DNA from: Cyanobacterium aponinum PCC 10605
GTDB lineage: Bacteria > Cyanobacteriota > Cyanobacteriia > Cyanobacteriales > Cyanobacteriaceae
Length of the DNA stretch: 64,000 nt
Direction of reading: 5' to 3'
Assembly: GCF_000317675.1 (NCBI RefSeq)
Contig: NC_019776.1
Location: 1,178,001-1,242,000 of the forward strand
Shown here: positions 51,215 to 59,876 of the stretch, in pieces
Layout of the letters: each line of letters begins with the position of its first letter
Numbering within the stretch: position 1 is the stretch's first letter
Notes under the pieces: model-generated
Told to the model about the DNA's origin: nothing
Databases searched by the model: none
The model's input: the letters and a program-made list of their open reading frames with translations, nothing else
Made by a program: the position numbers and the translations under genes

Positions 51215-53557
51215 ATGCCTAGCAAAATTACTATTGAGCAAGTTAATCAAATAGTTAACAACCTGCACCATAATCCCTTTGAGATATTAGGCTGTCACTT
51301 AATTTCAGAAAGGCAAAGGCAAAAAACATGGGTAATCCGTGCATATTTACCAAAAGCTGATAGTGTATCAGTGATGTTACCAGATAGTCGCCGACAATAT
51401 CCAATGAAATCGGTACATCATCCCCATTTTTTTGAATGTGAAATCAAAACCGAAAAATTAGATACCTACAAATTAAAAGTAAAAGAAGGTAAACAAGAAA
51501 AGATAATTTATGATCCTTATAAATTCAAAGACTCCCCCATCACTGATTATGATATTTACCTATTCGGAGAAGGAAACCACTATCGCATCTATGAAAAATT
51601 AGGGGCTCATGTCATTGAATTAGATGGAGTGAAGGGAGTATATTTTGCCGTTTGGGCGCCTAATGCCCGTAATGTCTCTGTGATTGGGGATTTCAATTCA
51701 TGGGATGGCAGAGAACATCAAATGAGTAAAAAAAAGGATATGATTTGGGAATTATTTATTCCTGATCTCGATTTTGGTACTCACTACAAATATGAAATTA
51801 AAAATTGGGAGGGTCATATCTATATTAAATCAGATCCCTTTGCTTTTTCTCAAGAAGCACGTCCAAAAACCGCTTCAGTGGTCAGTGATTTAGATACCTA
51901 TCCATGGCAAGATCAAGAATGGTTAGAAAAACGTAGTAAAAGCGATCCTTTAACTCAACCTGTAGCCGTATATGAAGTTCACTTGGGGTCATGGTTGCAC
52001 ACATCAGAAGAAGAGCCTTTAAAACAGTATGGCACAAAAGCTGAAATTGTCCATGCTTCTGAATATAAACCCTCTGCCCGTTACTTAACCTATTATGAGT
52101 TGGCAGAAAAATTAATTCCCTACGTTAAAAAATTGGGCTATACTCACATTGAATTATTACCTCTAGCAGAGCATCCTTATGATGGTTCATGGGGTTATCA
52201 GGTAACGGGATATTATGCCCCTACTTCTCGTTATGGTACTCCTGAAGATTTAATGTATTTTATTGATCAGTGTCATCAAAATGGGATTGGAGTTATTTTA
52301 GATTGGGTGCCGGGGCATTTTCCTAAGGATGCTCATGGTTTAGCCTATTTTGATGGTACACATTTATTTGAACATCAAGACCCTAGAAAAGGAGAACATA
52401 AGAGTTGGGGTACTTTAGTGTTTAATTATGGTAGAAATGAAGTCCGTAATTTTTTGATTGCTAATGCCCTTTTCTGGTTTGATAAATATCATATTGATGG
52501 GATTAGGGTGGATGCGGTGGCTTCGATGCTTTACTTGGATTATGATCGAGAAGATGGAGAGTGGATTCCCAACGAATTTGGCGGTAGAGAGAATATTGAG
52601 GCGGTAGAGTTCATTAGGCAAGTTAATACGACTATTTTTGAGCAGTATCCTGGTATTTTATCCATTGCGGAGGAGTCAACTGCATGGGCAATGGTTTCTC
52701 GTCCTCCTTATATGGGGGGTTTGGGTTTTAACATGAAATGGAATATGGGCTGGATGCACGACATTTTGGACTATTTCAGTATGGATCCTTGGTTTCGTCA
52801 ATTCCATCAGAATAACGTTACTTTCAGTATGTGGTATCACCAAAATGAGAATTTTATGTTGGCGTTTTCTCATGATGAAGTTGTCCATGGCAAAAGTAGT
52901 ATGATTGGTAAAATGCCGGGGGATGAGTGGCAAAAGTTTGCTAATTTAAGGAGTTTATTTAGTTATATGTATGCTCATCCGGGTAAAAAAACCATGTTTA
53001 TGAGTATGGAGTTTGGACAGTGGAGCGAGTGGAATATAAATACTGATTTGGAGTGGCATTTATTACAGTTCGATCGCCATAAACAGTTACAAAAGTTTTT
53101 TATTGACTTGAATCATCTATATAAGAGCGAACCTGCTTTGTATGAAAGGGATTTTGAGGGGGATGGTTTTCAGTGGATAGATTGTAGCGATAACAGACAT
53201 AGTGTAGTTTCTTTTATTCGTCGTGGAGCAGATATTAATGATTTTATTGTGATTATCTGTAATTTTACTCCCCAACCCCATAGTCATTATCGTATTGGAG
53301 TGCCTCGTGCTGGTTTTTATAGGGAAATTTTCAATAGTGATTCAAGAGATTATGGTGGTAGTAACATGGGTAATTTAGGAGGAAAAATGACGGATGAGTG
53401 GTTTTTCCATAACTACGATCATTCTCTCGATTTATGTTTACCTCCTTTGGGTGTATTGATGTTAAAGCCTGAGCCTATACAACAGGAAGAGGTGATAGAA
53501 GAGAACAATATCCCAGAAGATTTCATTGATGAATCTGTTAGTTTAGAAGAAGAATGA
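51215..53557 (+). CDS. glgB: 1,4-alpha-glucan branching enzyme
   Basis: GlgB introduces alpha-1,6 branches in glycogen. The order is an N1 domain, a CBM48 (VYFAVWAPNARNVSVIGDFN), a GH13 catalytic domain and a C-terminal beta domain. The catalytic aspartate is in DGIRVDAVASML, the glutamate in SIAEESTAW and the third acid in FSHDEVVHGK. Length (780 aa) fits the long cyanobacterial form. The last 20 residues are an acidic tail (EEVIEENNIPEDF). It is 171 bp upstream of the amidohydrolase, with heptamer repeats between them. Confidence 0.96.
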   Translation: MPSKITIEQVNQIVNNLHHNPFEILGCHLISERQRQKTWVIRAYLPKADSVSVMLPDSRRQYPMKSVHHPHFFECEIKTEKLDTYKLKVKEGKQEKIIYDPYKFKDSPITDYDIYLFGEGNHYRIYEKLGAHVIELDGVKGVYFAVWAPNARNVSVIGDFNSWDGREHQMSKKKDMIWELFIPDLDFGTHYKYEIKNWEGHIYIKSDPFAFSQEARPKTASVVSDLDTYPWQDQEWLEKRSKSDPLTQPVAVYEVHLGSWLHTSEEEPLKQYGTKAEIVHASEYKPSARYLTYYELAEKLIPYVKKLGYTHIELLPLAEHPYDGSWGYQVTGYYAPTSRYGTPEDLMYFIDQCHQNGIGVILDWVPGHFPKDAHGLAYFDGTHLFEHQDPRKGEHKSWGTLVFNYGRNEVRNFLIANALFWFDKYHIDGIRVDAVASMLYLDYDREDGEWIPNEFGGRENIEAVEFIRQVNTTIFEQYPGILSIAEESTAWAMVSRPPYMGGLGFNMKWNMGWMHDILDYFSMDPWFRQFHQNNVTFSMWYHQNENFMLAFSHDEVVHGKSSMIGKMPGDEWQKFANLRSLFSYMYAHPGKKTMFMSMEFGQWSEWNINTDLEWHLLQFDRHKQLQKFFIDLNHLYKSEPALYERDFEGDGFQWIDCSDNRHSVVSFIRRGADINDFIVIICNFTPQPHSHYRIGVPRAGFYREIFNSDSRDYGGSNMGNLGGKMTDEWFFHNYDHSLDLCLPPLGVLMLKPEPIQQEEVIEENNIPEDFIDESVSLEEE

Positions 53558-53589
53558 TTTGAGTTGGGGGTTCGGGGAGAACACTCGAG

Positions 53590-53617
53590 CGCTCGTACAC
53601 TCCTTTCAGTCGTGAAC
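53590..53617. repeat. Short dispersed repeat (CGCTCGTACACTCcTTTCAGTCGT)
   Basis: The sequence recurs with two changes at 19481-19508, upstream of the rRNA operon. Its TACGCTCG/CGAGCG part is palindromic. It lies 33 bases after glgB. Confidence 0.5.
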
Positions 53618-53651
53618 GGAGTTCGGAGTTAAGAGTAAAATTTAATTATAC

Positions 53652-53690
53652 ACTGTTCTCTGTTCCCTGTTCTCTGTTCTCTGTTCCCTG
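53652..53690. repeat. Heptamer tandem repeat (TGTTCTC / TGTTCCC units)
   Basis: Five tandem 7-base units alternate between TGTTCTC and TGTTCCC between glgB and the amidohydrolase gene. The heptamer period is the same as in the other tracts although the unit is different. Confidence 0.75.
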
Positions 53691-53728
53691 CCTCGTAAGA
53701 GGCTTATTACTCATTACTCAAACCATAA

Positions 53729-54907
53729 ATGCTAGATAAAATTAAAGATATTGCTCAAGAAATTGCCCCTAGATTAATTGAAATCCGTCGTCATTTCCAT
53801 GCTCATCCTGAATTAAGTGGACAAGAATATCAAACGGCGGCTTATGTGGCAGGGGTTTTGTCTTCCTGTGGTTTGTCGGTGCAAGAGGGTATTGGCAAAA
53901 CTGGGGTAATTGGAGAATTGAAGGGTAATGGTAGTCAAGATCGCACTTTAGCTATTCGCACGGATATGGATGCTTTGCCGATTCATGAGGCCACTTCCCT
54001 TGATTTTGTGTCCCGTGTGCCGGGGGTCATGCACGCCTGTGGGCATGATGTACATACCACTGTAGGATTGGGAACGGCGATGATTTTAGCTCAAATGTGC
54101 GATCGCATCGATGGTAATATTCGCTTTTTGTTTCAACCTGCGGAAGAAATTGCACAGGGAGCTCTTTGGATGGTCGCTGATGGAGCGATGAAGGATGTGG
54201 ATGCCATTTTTGGGGTTCATGTTTTTCCAACTATTCCTGCTCGTTCTGTGGGCATTCGCTATGGTGCTTTAACTTCGGCAATGGATGATTTAGAAATTAT
54301 AATTCAAGGTGAAGCAGGTCATGGTGCAAGACCTCATCAAGCTATTGATGCCATTTGGATTTCGGCACAGGTAATCACGGCTTTACAACAGGCCATCAGT
54401 CGCACCCACAATCCTTTACATCCTTTAGTTTTAACCATTGGACAAATTAACGGTGGGAGTGCCCCTAATATCATAGCGGATCAAGTAAAAATGGTGGGAA
54501 CAGTGCGATCGCTCCATCCTGAAATTAGAGAAAATTTACCTAGTTGGATAAAAGGAATTGTTGAAGGTATTTGCAATATATACGGTGCAAAATGTGAAAT
54601 TAAATATAATCATCGTCTCCCCAGTGTACAGAATGACCTCAATTTAACGAAAATAATGGAAAAAGCGGCAATGGAGGCTTTAGGAGAAGAACAAGTTATC
54701 AATATCTTGGAGCCATCTTTAGGAGCAGAAGATTTCGCTGTTTATTTAGATTATGCACCGGGTACAATGTTTCGCTTGGGTATTGGAATGGAAGATAAAA
54801 AAAATTATCCTCTGCATCATCCTCGCTTTGAATTAGACGAATCATCAATTATTACTGGAGTTATTACGATGGCTTATAGTGCTTACCAATACTTTCATTT
54901 CCATTGA
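53729..54907 (+). CDS. M20 family amidohydrolase (N-acyl amino acid / IAA-amino acid hydrolase type)
   Basis: This is a zinc-dependent exopeptidase or amidohydrolase that removes acyl groups from amino acids. The metal ligands and catalytic residues are in RTDMDALPI, MHACGHDVHT and FQPAEEIAQGA; the HPLHHPRFELDE region closes the active site. The dimerisation domain is inserted at about residues 180-290. Length (392 aa) is normal. The substrate cannot be read. The group II intron begins only about 45 bp beyond the stop codon on the opposite strand. Confidence 0.92.
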   Translation: MLDKIKDIAQEIAPRLIEIRRHFHAHPELSGQEYQTAAYVAGVLSSCGLSVQEGIGKTGVIGELKGNGSQDRTLAIRTDMDALPIHEATSLDFVSRVPGVMHACGHDVHTTVGLGTAMILAQMCDRIDGNIRFLFQPAEEIAQGALWMVADGAMKDVDAIFGVHVFPTIPARSVGIRYGALTSAMDDLEIIIQGEAGHGARPHQAIDAIWISAQVITALQQAISRTHNPLHPLVLTIGQINGGSAPNIIADQVKMVGTVRSLHPEIRENLPSWIKGIVEGICNIYGAKCEIKYNHRLPSVQNDLNLTKIMEKAAMEALGEEQVINILEPSLGAEDFAVYLDYAPGTMFRLGIGMEDKKNYPLHHPRFELDESSIITGVITMAYSAYQYFHFH

Positions 54908-54951
54908 GACCCTCGCTGACAAATCAAGGATTTCTTCATTTTTCCCTTGCC

Positions 54952-55522
54952 GTCGAAGAGTCGACCTAAAGGTCGCCCTTTAAGCTTCTCCTTCAAAACC
55001 GTGCATGAGACTTTCACCTCACACGGCTCCTCCTCGTCTTTTTGGTGTTACTTTCATCCCTACATCCCTACGTTAATGTTTCCATCACGTTCTAAGGCTT
55101 CTATAGAATTACTTAACTCCTACTCTGACTAAGGGTGATACGTCTGCATATCTTTACTATTACGGTAAAGCCTTCGCTTCTTATCACATCCTTCCCCAAT
55201 CTCCTTATGCTTCACATCTGACTACTTTTCATTAAATTACATTAAAAGAGAAAGATTGGGGTTACTTCGTTCCGATGTTTCTTTTCACGATACTTTTAGG
55301 TTGAGGTAAGAAGTCCGAGGGTACTTTATGACTGCGTTGACAAAGCAATATATTTGACAACCAAAACCCTGTTGACATTTTGTCTGTGGTTTATCAGCCG
55401 ATTTAACCACTTGCAATTGACGAACCAAATCCTCTTAGATTATTTTTTAACCATGAGTATCTGCCCTCGGGGGGATTACCAGATTCGGCTTCGAGCTACC
55501 CCTTTTTATTCTAGCTTAGCAC
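54952..55522 (-). ncRNA. Group II intron ribozyme without an encoded reverse transcriptase
   Basis: On the minus strand the domain V hairpin is unmistakable at 54996-55029: GAGCCGTGTGAGGTGAAA followed by the complementary GTCTCATGCACGGTTT, with the catalytic AGC triad at its base. Domain VI follows: GAAGGAG pairs with CTCTTC around GCGACCTTTAGGTCG. Upstream, a domain I-like start GTGCTAAGC at 55522 is followed by GGGGTAGCTCGAAGCCGAAT, a pattern common near group II intron 5' ends, and GGAACGAAGTAACCCC is also typical of domain I. The roughly 570 nt hold no ORF. Both end positions are estimates. Confidence 0.75.
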
Positions 55523-55905
55523 CATGATGATGTTACTTCATAGCACCTAGAAAATGGAGTCAATTGGCAGTACAATGGAGGGAATTGAACCCTCAAGAAA
55601 GCATCAGTTATTCAGATTTCTAGGTTCTGAACGGGTGGTTCTCAAAATTGATTAGCACCCAACGAATCGCACCATTGCTCTTTTCCTGCCCTCAGCGACA
55701 ACACTTTTTCATCAATGCCCAAGTATAACAGGAGTCTTTATCTTGAAGTGTGAGTGAAAAACCCCCGTTGAATTTCTCCGAAAAAATACCCACAGCCCCT
55801 CATGTAAACGAACCAACAAAAAAATCGAGCAACAGGGAGTTCTTAACAAAATAGGCAATCTATGCTAAAACTAAAATAAGATTGAAAGTGCGATTAAATA
55901 GTTAA
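55523..55905. other. Gene-free stretch between the intron and tnpB
   Basis: I see no ORF or complete RNA gene. A segment on the minus strand (GAGGGTTCAATTCCCTC near 55576-55592) looks like a tRNA T-arm, but no matching anticodon arm could be built. The left end of the tnpB transposon must lie somewhere here but cannot be fixed by eye. Confidence 0.4.
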
Positions 55906-56111
55906 ATGTTAAAGGCATACAAGTATAGAATCTATCCTACCGATGAGCAAAAGGTCTTACTGGCTAAGACTTTTGGTTGCTGTCGGTGGTTCTATAATTT
56001 TGCTCTTAATTTAACTAATGAAACTTACAAAGCCACAGGAAAAGGTTTAAGCCGTAATGAAATAATCAATAAACTACCACAATTAAAGAAAGAGAAGGAA
56101 TGGTTAAGTGA
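55906..56111 (+). pseudogene. tnpB: tnpB fragment 1 (N-terminus of IS605-family RNA-guided endonuclease)
   Basis: The fragment starts MLKAYKYRIYPTDEQKVLL, continues KTFGCCRWFYNFALNLTNE and ends at KKEKEWLSD, the normal N-terminal helix-turn-helix/wedge part of TnpB. It is cut by the IS630-type element, so the frame ends in element sequence (IKSA stop). Confidence 0.88.
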
Positions 56112-57271
56112 TATCAAATCCGCTTAATTGCACATGGTATAATCAAGAGGATGTATATTTGTTGTCGTAGATTTTGACCAATGCCTTCAAGAATCAAAAT
56201 TGAACCCCATTTAAGTTTACAAGAATTAGAACAAGGGTATCGAAAAGCCAAACAAGGGATTGAAAAAATTCACTACCAAGTGATTTGGTTATTAGCACAA
56301 GGGAAACGAACCTCTTATGTTTCCCACGTTACAGGATATAGCTTAAGTTGGATTTACGAACTTGTTCGTAGTTATAATCGTTCGGGTGCAAAAATGTTGG
56401 GGGATCAAAGACAACATAATCGGGGTAGAAAACCGTTATTAGACGATCAACAATTAGCTCTGCTATATCAAAGATTACAATCACCCCCCGATGATCAAGG
56501 ACTTTGGAATGGTGTCAAAGTCGCAAAATGGCTCACTCAACTTCTAGATCGTACTATTTCTCCTCAAAGAGGATGGGAATATCTTAAAGGATTAGAATAT
56601 CGTCTCCGATGTCCTCGTCCAAATCATCAAAATTCTAGCTGCCTTGAACAAAATGAATGGAAAAATCAACTAGCAGAAAAAAAAAAAAGATTCAACAAGA
56701 ATATCCCGACGCGGACGTTCAAGTGTGGGCTGAGGATGAGCATCGTTTAGGACTCAAACCAGTATTAAGAAGAGTATGGGTAGAAAAAGGTTATCAACCG
56801 ATAGCTACGGTCAATTGGCGTTTTCAATGGTTGTGGTTATATGGCTTTGTGGAACCAAATACAGGAGAGACATATTGGTGGCTACTACCATATGTAAATA
56901 CTGAATTGTTTAATCGAGTCTTAAAAGATTTTGCACAGCACTATGAAATAGGTAAAAACAAAAGGGTGATTTTAGCAATGGATCAAGCTGGTTGGCATCC
57001 GATTAAAGAAACGACGGAAATACCAGAGGGAATCCACGTTATGCTGATGCCTTCTCACTCTCCAGAATTACAACCGGCAGAACGTTTGTGGCCATTAATA
57101 AATGAGGCCATCGCTAATAGGACATTTAAAAATTTAGAAGAGTTAGAAGAGGTAGTTATTAGTAGATGCAAAAAAATTATGGAAGAAAAAGAAATAGTTA
57201 AAGGAATAGCCAATTTTTATTGGTGGCCTAATTAATATCTTTTAGTGTGGCTAATTAAACGGATTTGATAT
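56112..57271 (+). mobile_element. IS630-type insertion sequence (about 1.16 kb)
   Basis: The ends are inverted repeats TATCAAATCCGcTTAATT on the left and TATCAAATCCGtTTAATT on the right. IS630 elements duplicate TA; with TA at 56112-56113 and 57269-57270 the core would be 56114-57268. With a GA duplication instead, the tnpB frame is restored exactly (AGT GAA GTT CCA). I cannot decide between these boundaries from this sequence alone. Confidence 0.82.
56181..57235 (+). CDS. IS630-family transposase in two overlapping frames
   Basis: Frame 1 (56181-56750) holds the N-terminal helix-turn-helix part (YVSHVTGYSLSWIYELVRSY) and the linker to NEWKNQLAEKKK. Frame 2 (56657-57235) continues with EYPDADVQVWAEDEHRLGLK, AMDQAGWHP and SPELQPAERLWP, which carry the DDE acidic residues. 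The frames join at a run of 12 A (56677-56688). Many IS630 members make the full enzyme by frameshifting or polymerase slippage at such runs, so this may be functional; a simple inactivating frameshift is the alternative. The fused product is about 350 aa. Confidence 0.78.
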
Positions 57272-57612
57272 GAAGTTCCATCTCAGGCTTTACAACAAGT
57301 AGCTTTAGATTTAAGTAGTGCTTTTTTAAACTTTTTTGAGAAACGGGCTAAATTCCCTAAATTTAAGAAGAAAGGAAATAAGTAATCAGTACGATTCCCA
57401 CAAGGAATTAAACTTGACGGTGATTACTTGACTTTACCTAAATTAAAAAAAGTTTACTGTAAGGTATCTCGTTTACCTGAAGGTAAACTGAAATCGGTTA
57501 CAGTAAGCATGACGACATCAGGAAAATATTTTGCTTCTTGTCTGTATGATGACGAGCAAGATTTACCAGAACGAAACTCAGAAGGTAAAGCCATTGGTAT
57601 TGATTTAGGAGT
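57272..57612 (+). pseudogene. tnpB: tnpB fragment 2 (central part)
   Basis: It reads [20 protein letters not shown], then [17 protein letters not shown], a TAA at 57383-57385 where CAA (glutamine) would be expected, and continues SVRFPQGIKLDGDYLTL to GKAIGIDLGV. The final GIDLGV contains the RuvC-I catalytic aspartate. The IS4-type element interrupts the gene directly after this motif. The internal stop shows that the gene is dead independently of the insertions. Confidence 0.85.
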
Positions 57613-59104
57613 CATTGGTTAGAAGTTAAGGTTAAAAGCAAGGTGTCAAGGAATTTTCAAAGAAAAAGTTTTTCTGATTTTTTCCCAATTCTGGAAACGG
57701 AGCAATAATCAATTTCTGCCTTGGTTTTCTCTTCCTTTTTATAATTCCTAAATCTCTGTTTTCTGGGGCTGAAAAATATTTAACCACCTCTTTTGCTTTG
57801 CCTTTATTGTTAGCAACTATAAAGTGGTACAATCCTCTATATATCATTTCTATTGAGATTGAATCAAATGGTAATGATAATTCCTCTGCTACTGCGTCTC
57901 CTAAGTCTATTAATACTCCATAAAATAGCCAAGTTCCCCATATTTGTAACTTAATTCCATTGATTGAACCTGTCCATAAATAACTCAGACCTAATAATCT
58001 TTTTACTGTATTAAATGCCTCCTCTATTCGCCAACGTTTTCCATATAAGTTGACCACCACATGAGGGGGTAAAATTTCAGGGCTTGTTACTGATGTCAAA
58101 TAAGAATGCCACTTATTTTTTGACCTAATTTCAACCAGACGTAAGGTCACAATTGGCGTTTTCTTCCTTCCATCACCTATATTTATTAGGCTGTCTCTCA
58201 AATCATGACTATTCGTAAATCGTTTTAATATTTCTATAGATGCCCCTTTTTTTATTCTCGTAATAAAATCAATATTTCTTGTTATTAATTCTTGCCAAAA
58301 TAGAAAATGATAAAATCCTCTATCCAACAATAATAGAGTCTGACTTTTTACTAAATTTAGAATATTTTCTTCAAATTTAACATCAGAAATACTGGGATTT
58401 TCTTCTACCCAAATTTCTACGGGTAATCTGGTTGCTAAATCCATCACTACTGCCATTTTCCCCGCTAATTTTCCTGTAGGAATATCTTTTAAACTATCTA
58501 ATTTTCTGAACAATGCTTCCAATGTTGAACCATCAACAATCCAAATCTGCTTAAATTTTGTTAAAGAAAAACAGACACTATCAGGGAGTGGACGATTGGT
58601 TCTTTTTTGCCATCTTTCCTTGAATTTTGGTAGTAATTGTTTGAATATTTGTTCAAATAAAATGGAGGGAAAAGTTAAAAATCGGTCAGATAGTGCTTTT
58701 TGACTTACTTTTGTCGGATCTACCCACAAAAAACCCTCCCGATTCAAAATACGAGTTAATTCGTTGACACTGGGGACATTTCGCCATAAAAGAGTCAATA
58801 TTGCTGCGGTCATTAATGATAAATTGAGAACACGATTTCTCATTCCCAAATCACGAAACAGACTCTGTTGGGCAAAAATAGAAGGGGTTAAAAGTTCAGA
58901 CAAATGGGAAACAATAGCATCATTTTCACTCAAGGGATGATGTTTTTTCTGGGCGTGGTCTCGGTTAATTTTCTTGGTCATTCAAAGTAAGTGAGAAAAA
59001 GTAAATAATCTTAAATAGTAGCATTCATCAAGTTTTGAGCTGTTTATTAAGTTTTATTAGCAAAGTATTGACTTTTTGCTCATTTATTTAACTTCTAGCT
59101 AATG
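57613..59104 (-). mobile_element. IS4-type insertion sequence (1492 bp) with target duplication
   Basis: The ends are imperfect inverted repeats CATTGGTTAGAAGTTAA and CATTAGCTAGAAGTTAA. They are flanked by the 9-bp direct repeat TTTAGGAGT at 57604-57612 and 59105-59113. Removing the element with one repeat copy joins TnpB in frame as GIDLGVKDFCITSDG. The boundaries are therefore well supported by two independent lines. Confidence 0.9.
57632..58981 (-). CDS. IS4-family DDE transposase (intact)
   Basis: The 449-residue frame is complete. Catalytic residues appear in WIVDGSTLEAL (first D), LLLLDRGFYHFLFW (second D) and the YREK-type signature YGKRWRIEEAFNTVKRLLG carrying the glutamate. This signature defines the IS4 family. 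No stop or frameshift is seen, so the element could be active. It is transcribed against the interrupted tnpB. Confidence 0.9.
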   Translation of the reverse strand: MTKKINRDHAQKKHHPLSENDAIVSHLSELLTPSIFAQQSLFRDLGMRNRVLNLSLMTAAILTLLWRNVPSVNELTRILNREGFLWVDPTKVSQKALSDRFLTFPSILFEQIFKQLLPKFKERWQKRTNRPLPDSVCFSLTKFKQIWIVDGSTLEALFRKLDSLKDIPTGKLAGKMAVVMDLATRLPVEIWVEENPSISDVKFEENILNLVKSQTLLLLDRGFYHFLFWQELITRNIDFITRIKKGASIEILKRFTNSHDLRDSLINIGDGRKKTPIVTLRLVEIRSKNKWHSYLTSVTSPEILPPHVVVNLYGKRWRIEEAFNTVKRLLGLSYLWTGSINGIKLQIWGTWLFYGVLIDLGDAVAEELSLPFDSISIEMIYRGLYHFIVANNKGKAKEVVKYFSAPENRDLGIIKRKRKPRQKLIIAPFPELGKNQKNFFFENSLTPCF

Positions 59105-59777
59105 TTTAGGAGTAAAAGACTTTTGTATCACCAGTGATGGTAGCAAATATGGCAACCCTAACCATTACCGTAAGTATGAGCAAAAATTAGCTAAGAAACA
59201 GAAACGTTTAGCTAAGAAGCAGAAAGGCTCAAATAACCGTCATAAAGCAAGAAAAGCTGTTGCTAAAGTACATGAAAAAATAACTAGATGTAGAGAAGAT
59301 TTTTTACACAAACTAAGTCGTAAATTAGTGGACGAAAACCAAGTCATAGCGGTAGAAAATCTAGCAGTGAAAAACATGGTAAGAAACCACAAATTAGCTA
59401 AGTCAATTAGTGACTGCGGTTGGGGACAATTCTGCACAATGGTTAAATATAAAGCGGAATGGGATGGAAAAACCTACATCGAAGTAGATAGATTTTTTCC
59501 TAGTTCCAAAACCTGTAACCATTGCTTACATCAAGTTGATAGTCTAACTTTGGATATTCGTAGTTGGCAATGTCCTAAATGCGGAACAATACATGACAGG
59601 GATGTAAATGCAGCGAAAAATATCAGAGATGAAGGTTTACGAATTTTGAAGGGGCTGTATTTGGATTGTACATCCAAACCTTGTAGGCTTCCCCGTGCGG
59701 TAGGGCATATCGCATCAGCTTCTGGAGAAAGAGTAAGACCAAGCAAAGGCTGTTCCTTCGCTATTCGCTCAGGATGA
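59105..59777 (+). pseudogene. tnpB: tnpB fragment 3 (C-terminal RuvC and zinc-ribbon part)
   Basis: Continuing from the restored GVKDFCITSDG, the frame reads through NNRHKARKAVAKVHEKI, VIAVENLAVKNMV (RuvC-II glutamate), the zinc-ribbon cysteines in SSKTCNHC and QCPKCG, and HDRDVNAAKNI (RuvC-III aspartate). The tail after residue IRDEGLRIL is divergent. This part alone has no plausible start of its own apart from internal ATG/GTG codons. It is transcriptionally in line with the right-end hairpin. Confidence 0.87.
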
Positions 59778-59779
59778 AA

Positions 59780-59853
59780 GGCTTTTGTAAGGCATTTTTC
59801 TGTGAAGGAAGAATCCCCCGTTACACCGCAAGGTTAACGGTGGGAGTTGTCAA
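59780..59853 (+). ncRNA. Right end of the tnpB element, possible omega-RNA 3' region
   Basis: In known TnpB systems the guide RNA overlaps the 3' end of tnpB and the transposon right end, with the guide taken from flanking DNA. Here the hairpin CCCCCGTTA / TTAACGGTGGG is followed by AGTTGTCAA; the next bases, TTCTCTGGAAAAACCG, would be the guide. Because tnpB is broken, any such RNA would be orphaned or served by another TnpB in trans. Function is inference. Confidence 0.45.
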
Positions 59854-59876
59854 TTCTCTGGAAAAACCGAAATATT

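Larger units (their letters stand above)
55906..59853 (+). mobile_element. IS200/IS605-type element (tnpB only) broken by two nested insertion sequences
   Basis: Three collinear tnpB pieces (55906-56111, 57272-57612, 59105-59777) are separated by an IS630-type element and an IS4-type element. The right end is probably near 59853: the hairpin CCCCCGTTA...TTAACGGTGGG followed by AGTTGTCAA resembles the right ends of cyanobacterial IS605 elements. No tnpA is present. The left end is not determined, so the start given is the tnpB start. Confidence 0.75.

Noticed and set aside
55540-55700. Possible tRNA gene or tRNA remnant on the minus strand (T-arm GAGGGTTCAATTCCCTC, nearby GCAATGG/CATTGT pairing)
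   Set aside because: No anticodon stem of 5 bp could be formed around any 7-base loop, so it is not a functional tRNA. It may be a decayed one or chance.
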